A stretch of 40,293 bases of DNA from Acidobacteriota bacterium (GTDB lineage: Bacteria; Acidobacteriota; Vicinamibacteria; Fen-336): contig QHVJ01000026.1 in the NCBI GenBank assembly GCA_003222275.1, positions 1-40,293 of the forward strand. The letters are read 5' to 3'. The notes under the pieces were generated by a model. That model searched no databases. It worked only from the letters and a program-made list of their open reading frames with translations, and was not told the DNA's origin. A program made the translations under genes and the position numbers. Shown one piece after another: positions 6,745 through 13,922 of this stretch; position 1 is the first letter of the stretch, and each line of letters opens with the position of its first letter.

Positions 6745-8358
6745 ATGAGCGGAAAGGTCCCTTCGCTTCGCAGCGGCAGCCCTCTCGAATCGGGAGAGGC
6801 ATTCCTGGTCGCTCGAGGCCTTCCGCCCGATCTGCTCCGGCTAGCGTCATTGCGCCTGGAGCTGGCCAGCCTCGTTCTGGCGGCGACCTATTCGTTGGCG
6901 TTCGTGCTGACCAACGTCCTCCGCGCCGTCGGCTGGCGGCCGCAGCCCCACCCCCTGCTGCACAACATCATCGGGTTGACGATGCTCTCGCTCTCGATGG
7001 CGCTGTTCTGGGTGTCCCGTCGCGGACGGCTCGAGCCCATCCGCCTCCTGGACCTCGGTTTGCTCTATGAAGTGATGGTCGCGCTGGGCATCTCTCTTCA
7101 GGACAACCTCGCCCCCCTGTCTCCCGACCGGCCGCTGGACACGGTCTCCTGGCTCTGCATCTGGATCGTCATGTTCCCGCTCATCGTGCCGGCGCCGCCG
7201 CGCAAGGCACTGGTGGCCAGCCTCGCCGCCGCTTCCACGTGGCCGCTCGCCTTCGCGGCCGGCCTTGCCCTCGGCAACCCCTCGCCGCCGGCGCCCGTCG
7301 TCGCCTTGACCTTTCTCGAGAACTACATCGCGGTCGCCCTGGCGATGGTGACCACTCTGGTCATGCGACGGCTGGGGGCACACCTGCAGAAGGCACGAGA
7401 GATGGGAAGCTATGAGCTCGTCGAACCGCTGGGACATGGCGGCATGGGGGAGGTATGGCGCGCGCGACACAAGATGCTCGCCCGCCCCGCGGCCATAAAG
7501 CTCATCCGGCCCCAAGCGCTCGGCCTGAAGAATGGCCCGCTGGCGGAGCGGCTCCTTCGTCGCTTCGAGCGCGAGGCGCAAGCGACGGCGGCGCTTCATT
7601 CGCCTCACAGCGTGGAGCTGTACGACTTCGGGGTCACGGCGGACGGAACGTTCTACTACGTGATGGAGATCCTGCAGGGGCTCGATCTCGAGGCGCTGGT
7701 CCGGCAATTCGGGCCGGTACCGGCGGAGCGCGCGATCCACTTCCTGCTCCAGGTGTGCGACTCCCTCGCCGACGCCCATCACGTCGGCCTCGTCCATCGT
7801 GACATCAAGCCCGCCAACATCTATGCATGCCGGAAGGGTCTGAAGCACGACTTCATCAAGGTGCTGGACTTCGGCCTCGTCAAGTCGACCTGGGTGGAGG
7901 AGGACGACGACATCAGCGAGCTGACGCAGGAGGGCACGGTGCCGGGGACGCCCGGCTACATCGCCCCCGAGGTCGCGCTCGGCAACGGCCGCGTCGACGG
8001 GCGCGCCGATCTCTATGCGGTGGGATGCGTGGGTTACTGGCTGCTCACCGGGCATCGCGTCTTCGAGGGCGGAACGCCGATGCAGGTCGCCCTCCAGCAT
8101 GTGCAGGCCGCCCCGGTCGCGCCGTCGCGTCGGACCGATCTCCAGATCCCGCCTGTTCTGGAGCGCGCGATCATGGCTTGCCTGGAGAAGGCGCCCGAAC
8201 GGCGGCCCTCCGATGCGGCGGACCTGGCCGACCGTCTGTCCGGCTGTGAGCTGGACAAGTGCTGGAACGAGCAGCGCGCCCGCTGCTGGTGGGACGCGCA
8301 TGTGCCGCAAACCCGACCGGCCGCGGTCGATCCCGCGATGTCGACCTACGCCAAGTGA
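6745..8358 (+). CDS. Membrane Ser/Thr protein kinase with N-terminal six-TM domain
   Basis: A 537-residue protein. Residues 35-215 hold about six hydrophobic segments (for example LVLAATYSLAFVLTNVL, IIGLTMLSLSMALFWV, LCIWIVMFPLIVPAP, FLENYIAVALAMVTTLVM). They lead through a short basic juxtamembrane piece to a Hanks-type kinase at about 222-500. Catalytic elements: glycine loop GHGGMGEVW, K252 in AAIKLI, HRDIKPAN with D353, DFG at 375-377, and GTPGYIAPE. TM segments before the kinase are the reverse of the common bacterial order. The ATG at 6745 follows the stop of the upstream gene by 112 bp; a TTG at 6658 is an alternative. It is probably a sensor kinase for a membrane or small hydrophobic signal. 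Confidence 0.88.
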   Translation: MSGKVPSLRSGSPLESGEAFLVARGLPPDLLRLASLRLELASLVLAATYSLAFVLTNVLRAVGWRPQPHPLLHNIIGLTMLSLSMALFWVSRRGRLEPIRLLDLGLLYEVMVALGISLQDNLAPLSPDRPLDTVSWLCIWIVMFPLIVPAPPRKALVASLAAASTWPLAFAAGLALGNPSPPAPVVALTFLENYIAVALAMVTTLVMRRLGAHLQKAREMGSYELVEPLGHGGMGEVWRARHKMLARPAAIKLIRPQALGLKNGPLAERLLRRFEREAQATAALHSPHSVELYDFGVTADGTFYYVMEILQGLDLEALVRQFGPVPAERAIHFLLQVCDSLADAHHVGLVHRDIKPANIYACRKGLKHDFIKVLDFGLVKSTWVEEDDDISELTQEGTVPGTPGYIAPEVALGNGRVDGRADLYAVGCVGYWLLTGHRVFEGGTPMQVALQHVQAAPVAPSRRTDLQIPPVLERAIMACLEKAPERRPSDAADLADRLSGCELDKCWNEQRARCWWDAHVPQTRPAAVDPAMSTYAK

Positions 8359-8362
8359 CGGC

Positions 8363-9202
8363 GTGACTGCGTGCACCGTGGCGGTGATGGCCCTCGCGCC
8401 TGCGGGGCTCGACGGCACGGGCCCGCGCGTCGTGCCACGACAGGAGATCCTGCACGCCATGCGCGCGAGCCAGGGTTACGATCCGACCGCGACCGCGAAC
8501 GGCGGCCGATTCCAGTCCGAGGTCTTGCGGCGGCTGGCGCGGAGCGCAGGCGCACTCGACCCGTCGCAATCTCCGCTGTACATCGACCACCGGCACTGGT
8601 TCCAAGCGTACCTGGAGAGGACCGGCCTCAGCGCCGAGAAGGCTCCCCTTTTCGTCCAACTCGGCCATGACTACGGCCAGGACATGGTGGTTGACTACCG
8701 CGCGGAGCGGGTCGTCGAGACGGTGGAGCCCGGACCTCCGCCCAAGCTCGCCCTCAACGTGTGCATCTGGTGGCCGGAGGGTCGCGAACATCCCGGGAAA
8801 TACTCGTACGAGGACCTGCTCTCGAAGCCCCGGTTCAAGGTCACGAACGAGCGCGTGCTCAGCTACCGCCTGCTGGACTTCGGCGACATGACCGTCTTTA
8901 GTGACATGCGCGGGTTGCGCGGAAGGCCGACCTCCGGCGTCCTCGGCTTGCTGTTTCAGCTCATGGGCGAGGGTCGCGTGACGGAGAACCGGATGGCCAT
9001 CTCGGTCGACGGCCTCCAGGTCTGTCGGGTGCGGGCGCGGAAGGCGTTCTTCGAGGTGGTCTCGACGGTCACCGTGTATCCCGACGGCCGAACGGAGAAG
9101 GACCTGCCTCCCGCCCGTCCCGATCTCGCGGCGTTGGAGACACGCTTGAAGGAGCCCTTGAAGCTCACCCATCCGCCCTTGGAATGCGGACGGATTCGGT
9201 GA
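8363..9202 (+). CDS. Unrecognised protein co-encoded with the kinase
   Basis: A 279-residue protein starting 5 bp after the kinase stop, so almost surely in the same transcript. Starts at GTG 8363, giving a short hydrophobic N-terminus (TACTVAVMALAPAG) that could be a weak signal; GTG or ATG codons at 8378-8387 are alternatives. The body has no motif I can name. Segments such as HDYGQDMVVDYRAERV, DFGDMTVFSDMRGLRGRPTSG, LLFQLMGEGRVTENRMAISVDGLQVCRVRARK and VSTVTVYPDGRTEKDLP are well ordered and hydrophobic/charged in a way that suggests a real mixed alpha/beta protein. The positional link suggests a partner or target of the kinase. Confidence 0.6.
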   Translation: MTACTVAVMALAPAGLDGTGPRVVPRQEILHAMRASQGYDPTATANGGRFQSEVLRRLARSAGALDPSQSPLYIDHRHWFQAYLERTGLSAEKAPLFVQLGHDYGQDMVVDYRAERVVETVEPGPPPKLALNVCIWWPEGREHPGKYSYEDLLSKPRFKVTNERVLSYRLLDFGDMTVFSDMRGLRGRPTSGVLGLLFQLMGEGRVTENRMAISVDGLQVCRVRARKAFFEVVSTVTVYPDGRTEKDLPPARPDLAALETRLKEPLKLTHPPLECGRIR

Positions 9203-9226
9203 GAGCGGTCGCCGACGAAGAGCGCG

Positions 9227-10684
9227 TCAGCGGCCGCCGTCGGCGGCCCGGCCGGGGAGGGGCCGGGCCGTGATCGACCGGCGCACGGCGGCCAGCGGCG
9301 CGCGATCGTCGAAACGCACCTCGCGCCCGTCGGCGACCACGCCGAGCCGCCGCCAGAGGTCTTCGAGGTCGACTTTCATCGGCGCCTCCCCCATCTTGCC
9401 GTAGAGGTCCCGCAAGACGTGCGTGCCCGTCGCGCGATCTCCCGCGTCCAGGGTGCGGTGCAGCGGCCAGCGCACGAAGATGCTGCCCCCGGCGGCGTTG
9501 ATCCCACGCAGCGCGTCGTCGAGCGAGCGGCGGTTGCCCGTTTTCTCGCGGATCTGCAGGTCGGCGAGGAAGCAGAACAGCGCGCCACCCCAGTAGGTGC
9601 TGCCCCAGTTGCGGGCCTTGTCGAGGCCGGGATCGCCCGCGCGCGGCATTCCCTTCGGCAACCCGTCGATGAGCCCCCGCCACACTTCCTCCACGCTGAG
9701 CGTCCCCGCCCGCGCGCGAGCGATCGGCTCGACGTAGGTGGCGATCCCCTCTTCGAGCCAGCGCTGCATCCGCGGCATGTTCGGGAACGCGGTATGGATC
9801 ATCTCGTGGGTCAGAACCCAGTCGCGCTCCAGGTCGGCCACGGTCGCGGACCGGCCCACCCAGATCATGATCGACGCGCCGCCGTTGCCCAGCGTGGTGC
9901 CGAATCCGATCGCCCGGCGGCCGGTGGGCAGCACCAGCACGAGGACGCGCGGGACCGGGTAGCGGACGTAATAATCGGCGACCGCGCGGCCGGCCCTGTC
10001 CGCCCACGCCGTCAGCGCGGAGGTCGGCAGATCGCGCTCTCCGGGCGCGATGGCCAGATCGACGACGCCTCCCGGCACGTTGATCCGCGCGGTCTCGAAG
10101 GCGCCGAAGCCGGAGTACGGCGCCTCCTCCAGATCGTCCAGCGTCGCTTCGTAAGCGGGCGCGCCGTCCCCGGGCGCGGGGAGGAGGCCCGTCGCGAACA
10201 CGGTGCCCGGCGGCGTCGTCACCTCGAGACGGAACCGGGCCTCCCCGTCGCGCAGGGGCCGCGCCAGCCACGACGACGGCGGAGCGAGCAAGGCGCCCTC
10301 CTGCTCCGCCGCCCGGTTGCGGTCGTGAACCGTACGCGCGGCCTCGGCGAGCGCGAATCGGTAGCGGATGCGGCACGCCCCGGCGGCGCAAGAGGGAGCG
10401 TCGAGGCGATCGTCGCGGCGCTCGAGGGCGTGCCAGCGGCCATTCTCCTCGACCTCGGGATCACGGACGAAGGGACCCATGCCGGTGTCGAAACCCGTCT
10501 CGCGGCCCAGGCCCGCGCGCAGCGTCGCCTCCACGCGCAGCTCCTTGCCGCCTTCGTCAGCCACCACGACGTAGCGAACGGCCGGGCCGGCCGCGGCCGG
10601 ACGCGTGGCGCGCACCGAGCCGGCGGTCAGGGCGGGCGTGGCCAGGGAGAGGGCGACGAGACAGCGGCGACGGGTCGTGGACAC
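9227..10684 (-). CDS. Exported zinc metalloprotease, peptidase-MA-like
   Basis: A 485-residue protein with an N-terminal signal containing RRR and a hydrophobic core (CLVALSLATPALTAG). The zinc site is HEMIH at 293-297 with a downstream WLEEGIATYVE (E311/E312), the gluzincin pattern, but with 13-14 residues between His and Glu rather than the 18 of M1 aminopeptidases. This spacing suits the peptidase-MA-like family (PF13485 type). The N-terminal 200 residues look like a beta-rich domain, as in M1/M61-type enzymes. The start is GTG at 10684. It is convergent with the gene ending at 9202 and divergent from the M28 peptidase gene. Confidence 0.75.
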   Translation of the reverse strand: MSTTRRRCLVALSLATPALTAGSVRATRPAAAGPAVRYVVVADEGGKELRVEATLRAGLGRETGFDTGMGPFVRDPEVEENGRWHALERRDDRLDAPSCAAGACRIRYRFALAEAARTVHDRNRAAEQEGALLAPPSSWLARPLRDGEARFRLEVTTPPGTVFATGLLPAPGDGAPAYEATLDDLEEAPYSGFGAFETARINVPGGVVDLAIAPGERDLPTSALTAWADRAGRAVADYYVRYPVPRVLVLVLPTGRRAIGFGTTLGNGGASIMIWVGRSATVADLERDWVLTHEMIHTAFPNMPRMQRWLEEGIATYVEPIARARAGTLSVEEVWRGLIDGLPKGMPRAGDPGLDKARNWGSTYWGGALFCFLADLQIREKTGNRRSLDDALRGINAAGGSIFVRWPLHRTLDAGDRATGTHVLRDLYGKMGEAPMKVDLEDLWRRLGVVADGREVRFDDRAPLAAVRRSITARPLPGRAADGGR

Positions 10685-10693
10685 CTGTCCGCG

Positions 10694-10722
10694 AGGCTAT
10701 GTCCTCGCCCGCGCCAGGTCAA
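10694..10722 (-). promoter_or_regulatory. Candidate promoter of the peptidase-MA gene
   Basis: On the minus strand TTGACC (10722-10717, 5 of 6 to the -35 consensus) lies 17 bp before TAGCCT (10699-10694, 3 of 6). The start codon is 10 bp further on. The spacing is ideal; the -10 is weak. Confidence 0.35.
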
Positions 10723-10741
10723 CCGGGCTACTATCGCGAAC

Positions 10742-12268
10742 ATGAAACATCAACGGGGCGCGTCATTGCTCGTGGCGGTCTTCGCCGGCAGCAACCTGGC
10801 CACGGCCGCCGATGATCCGGCGTCCGTGCTGATGCGGCGCGCCCTGGCCCCGACGCCGATCCTCGAAGACCTGCGGCAGCTGACCGACACGATCGGCGGC
10901 CGTCCCACCGGATCGGCCGCGGTCGATCGAGCGGTCGATTGGGGCCTGGCGCGGTTCCGCGAGGCCGGCCTCGAGAACGTCCACGCCGAGCCGTATGCCG
11001 CTCCCCGCACCTGGCTCGCGGGCGCCGAATCGGCCGAAGTACTCGCGCCGCGCGCCGACTGGGCGACGCCCGGATCGGAGCGCTTGCGGATCGCGGCCCT
11101 GCCCTTCTCGGCGCCGACCCCGGCGGCAGGCCTGGAGGCCGAAGTCCTCGACGTGGGAGAAGGCGATGCTCAGGCCTTCGCGGCCGCGGGCGCGAGAGTC
11201 GCCGGTCGGCTCGTCCTCTTCCACACCACCCCGATGCGCGGGCTCGAGGACCTCTTCACGGAATACATGGAAACGCCCGGCCGCCTCGCCCGCGCGCGCG
11301 AGGCCCGGGCGGCGGGCGTGCTGTGGATGTCGACGCATCCCGGCCGTCTCCTCTACCGCCACAACGCCACGCTCGACGGCTCCCTGTACCCGCTGCCGGC
11401 CGCGGTGGTGGAGCGCGAGGGAGCGCTGCGCCTGGCCCGGCTGGCGGCGGCCGGAGAGACCTTACGGGTCCGGCTGCTCGCCGGCGGCCGCTCCGACGTC
11501 GGCACGCCCGCCCGCAACGTCGTGGCCGAGGTGAAGGGACGCGAGAAGCCGGACGAGGTAGTGATACTCGGCGCTCACCTCGACAGCTGGGACCTGGGCC
11601 GGGGCGCGCTCGACAACGGCTGCAACGCCGCCCTCGTCATCGACGTTGCGCGCCAGGCGGCCGGCCTCGCGCACGAAGGCATCCGGCCGCGACGAACCCT
11701 GCGCTTCGTCCTCTACACCGGCGAGGAGGCGGGCCTCTGGGGCTCGTTCGCCGAGGTGCGCCAGCACCGGGCAGGGCTGGACCAGGTGAAGGCGCAGGTC
11801 GTCTTCGACATCGGCACCGGCAAGACGACGGGTTTCTCCCTCGGCGGACGCGCCGACCTGCAAGGCGCGGTGGAAGCTGCGCTCGCGCCGGCGAGCGCCC
11901 GGGGCCCGTTCACGCAGACGACCGACGCCTTCATCGGCACCGACAACTACGACTATCTCGTCGAGGGCGTGCCCACGCTCGTGGCCAACCAGGACGGGCG
12001 GCCGTACCTCCCCGACTATCACGCCGAGTCCGATACGTTCGACAAGGTCGACCAGGAGCAGCTCAAGGCCAACACCGCCGTCGCCGCCGTGGTGGCGTGG
12101 GGTCTGGCCGACCTTCCGGCCGCCCCCGCTCCGCGTCAGAGCCGGGCCGAGGTGGAGGCGCTCGTCCAGGCCACGGGCCTGGTCGAGCAGATGAGGCTGT
12201 TTGGCCTGTGGGAGCCTTTCGTGCGCGGCGAGCGTGGCCGCGCGCCGGCAGAACGAGGTGCGGAATGA
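10742..12268 (+). CDS. M28-family zinc aminopeptidase with PA insert, exported
   Basis: A 508-residue protein with an N-terminal hydrophobic export signal (SLLVAVFAGSNLATA). The catalytic domain has the M28 co-catalytic zinc residues in order: H279 and D281 in GAHLDSWD, D291 in GALDNGCN, E328-E329 in TGEEAGL, D401 in GTDNYDY and H427 in YHAESDTFDKV. The insert before it (about 125-240) resembles the protease-associated domain found in several exported M28 enzymes. It probably trims amino acids from peptides in the periplasm or outside. TACTAT lies 7 bp before the ATG, with no Shine-Dalgarno. The TGA overlaps the next start (ATGA). Confidence 0.9.
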   Translation: MKHQRGASLLVAVFAGSNLATAADDPASVLMRRALAPTPILEDLRQLTDTIGGRPTGSAAVDRAVDWGLARFREAGLENVHAEPYAAPRTWLAGAESAEVLAPRADWATPGSERLRIAALPFSAPTPAAGLEAEVLDVGEGDAQAFAAAGARVAGRLVLFHTTPMRGLEDLFTEYMETPGRLARAREARAAGVLWMSTHPGRLLYRHNATLDGSLYPLPAAVVEREGALRLARLAAAGETLRVRLLAGGRSDVGTPARNVVAEVKGREKPDEVVILGAHLDSWDLGRGALDNGCNAALVIDVARQAAGLAHEGIRPRRTLRFVLYTGEEAGLWGSFAEVRQHRAGLDQVKAQVVFDIGTGKTTGFSLGGRADLQGAVEAALAPASARGPFTQTTDAFIGTDNYDYLVEGVPTLVANQDGRPYLPDYHAESDTFDKVDQEQLKANTAVAAVVAWGLADLPAAPAPRQSRAEVEALVQATGLVEQMRLFGLWEPFVRGERGRAPAERGAE

Positions 12269-12987
12269 CCGTCCACGACCGTCATCGGCGCGATTTCCTG
12301 CTCAAGGCGAGCACGCTCGGGGCGGCCGTCGCCTGGGCGCCGAGCGTCATCGCCGCGCCGGCCGCCAAGTCGCGCTCGCGCCGCCGGAACGAGAAAGAGG
12401 ACGTCACGCCAGCGGAGGACCTCATGCGGGAGCACGGCGTGCTCAACCGCATCCTGCTCGTCTACGAGGAGTCCATCCGGCGGCTCGAGGCGGGCGTCGA
12501 GCTGCCGCCGGAAGCCGTGAGCGGCGCCGCGGGCATCGTCCGGCGCTTCGTCGAGGACTACCACGAAAAGCTCGAAGAGGAGCACCTCTTCCCGCGCTTC
12601 GTGAAGGCGGCGACGCTCGTGGACCTGGTCGAGGTGCTGCGCGCGCAGCACGAGGCGGGCCGCCGCCTGACCGCCGACATCCTGGGCCTGGCGACCACTA
12701 CCGCCACCACCACCGCCGGCGATGCGCGCACGCGCCAGACCCTCGTGAGCCGCCTGCGGAGCTTCGTCCGGATGTACCGGCCTCACGAGGCTCGGGAGGA
12801 CACCGTGCTCTTCCCGGCTCTGCACCGCCTGATCCCGGAGCGCCAGTACCGGGCGCTCGGAGACAGGTTCGAGCGGCGGGAGCACGAGCTGTTCGGCGAG
12901 CGCGGCTTCGAGGGCGTAGTGGACGAGGTCGCCGCGATCGAGAAGAGCCTCGGGATCTACGACCTCGCCCAGTTCACGTCCGCCTGA
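12265..12987 (+). CDS. Tat-exported hemerythrin-domain protein
   Basis: A 240-residue protein whose ATG overlaps the stop of the M28 gene by 4 bp. The N-terminus HRRDFLLKASTLGAAVAW is a twin-arginine signal. The following four-helix hemerythrin domain shows the di-iron ligand pattern: His in MREHG (57), HxxxE in DYHEKLEEEH (100 and 104, with 107), His in RAQHEAG (129) and HxxxED in RPHEAREDTVLFP (174-179). Bacterial hemerythrins of this type bind O2, NO or act in iron/oxidative stress. Tat export implies the cofactor is inserted in the cytoplasm. Its 3' end overlaps the readthrough end of the DedA-rhodanese gene by 31 bp. Confidence 0.88.
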   Translation: MTVHDRHRRDFLLKASTLGAAVAWAPSVIAAPAAKSRSRRRNEKEDVTPAEDLMREHGVLNRILLVYEESIRRLEAGVELPPEAVSGAAGIVRRFVEDYHEKLEEEHLFPRFVKAATLVDLVEVLRAQHEAGRRLTADILGLATTTATTTAGDARTRQTLVSRLRSFVRMYRPHEAREDTVLFPALHRLIPERQYRALGDRFERREHELFGERGFEGVVDEVAAIEKSLGIYDLAQFTSA

Positions 12988-13922
12988 GGCAGGTTCTCGA
13001 CCGGGAACCCGCGCCGGCGCCACTCCTCGAGCCCGCCGGCGAGCGGCCGGACGCGCGTGATCCCTCGCCTCCGCAGCCGGAGCGCCACCCGGGCGCTCGT
13101 CGCTTCGTTGGGTCAGGTGCAGTAGAGGATGACGTCCCGGTCGCGGGGGATCTCGTGGTGGCGCTCGTCCAGCTCGTCGGGCGTGAGCACGATCGCCCCC
13201 GGCAACGCGGCGGCGTCCTGCGTGCGCTCGAGCGCGTTGCGCAGGTCCACCACGACTACCTCCTCCTGCCCGGCCTGCATCAGGGCCAGCAGCTCGTCGG
13301 GGGCGATGCGGGCGATCTCGAGGTCGCGCAGGAAGCGCCGCCGCTGGTCGAGCTTCCAGATGAGGTACAGCGCGAGGCCGCCCACGACCGCCGCGACCAC
13401 CCGCACCCCGAGGACCCTCACCGCCTCCGCGACCCGCTCGAGCTGCCGGCTGAAGACGTAGCCCAGCAGGAGGAACGTCGTCGTCCAGATCAGGGCCCCC
13501 GCGCCGTCCCACAGGAGGAAGCGGGCGAGGCTCACCCGGGCGAGCCCGGCCACGGGCGGCGCGACCGTGCTCAGGCCGGGGACGAACTTCGCGTAGAGCA
13601 GCGTCCGGCTTCCCGCGCGCGCGAACACGTTCTCGGTGCGGCGCACGCACGAGTCCGGCTCGAGGGAGATCCGGCACACGAGCTTCAGGATCGAGCTGCC
13701 GTAGCTGCGGCCGAGACGGTACCACACGATGTCGGCGACCAGGCAAGCGGCCACCGCCACCAGGATCGAGTGGGTGAGCGAGAACCTGCCCATGCCGACG
13801 AGCGCGCCCACGGCGAGGAGGACGGGCACCGCCGGTATCGGCAGCCCGGCCTGCTCGACGAGGACCATCCCGAAGAGGAAGAGGTAGCCGTGCCGGAGAA
13901 GGAACGGAACGAGCCCGCTCAC
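12957..13922 (-). CDS. DedA-rhodanese fusion with in-frame TGA; candidate selenoprotein
   Basis: Reading starts at GTG 13922 (GTGA overlap with the upstream gene). The first 269 codons give a DedA/VTT membrane domain (residues 1-200: GYLFLFGMVLVEQAGLPIP, ARAGSRTLLYAKFVPGLSTVAPPVAG) and most of a rhodanese domain (VVVDLRNALERTQDAAALPGA), reaching YCT at the active-site loop. The next codon is TGA (13115-13113). The same frame then runs 51 codons to TAG (12959-12957): PNEATSARVALRLRRRG, then VRPLAGGLEEWRRRGFPVE. That is the normal rhodanese end. Homologs, as I recall, have Cys at the TGA position (YC-x-C-PNEA). A SECIS-like hairpin follows. It could instead be a nonsense mutation, giving a 269-residue truncated protein. 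Full readthrough product: 321 residues. Confidence 0.75.
13080..13098 (-). promoter_or_regulatory. Candidate bacterial SECIS element
   Basis: In mRNA sense the 14 nt after the UGA are followed by GAGCGCC (13098-13092), loop CGGGU (13091-13087) and GGCGCUC (13086-13080), a perfect 7-bp stem. The apical loop begins 21 nt after the UGA, is 5 nt long and has G in its second position. AGC/GCU can add 3 bp below an internal loop. These values lie within the published bacterial SECIS consensus as I know it (16-37 nt spacing, 3-14 nt loop, G in the first two loop positions). GC-rich coding sequence forms hairpins by chance, so this is supportive, not proof. Confidence 0.5.

Noticed and set aside
12957-13115. 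Frameshift as the cause of the early rhodanese end
   Set aside because: The downstream rhodanese sequence lies in the same frame as the upstream part, so only the TGA codon separates them.
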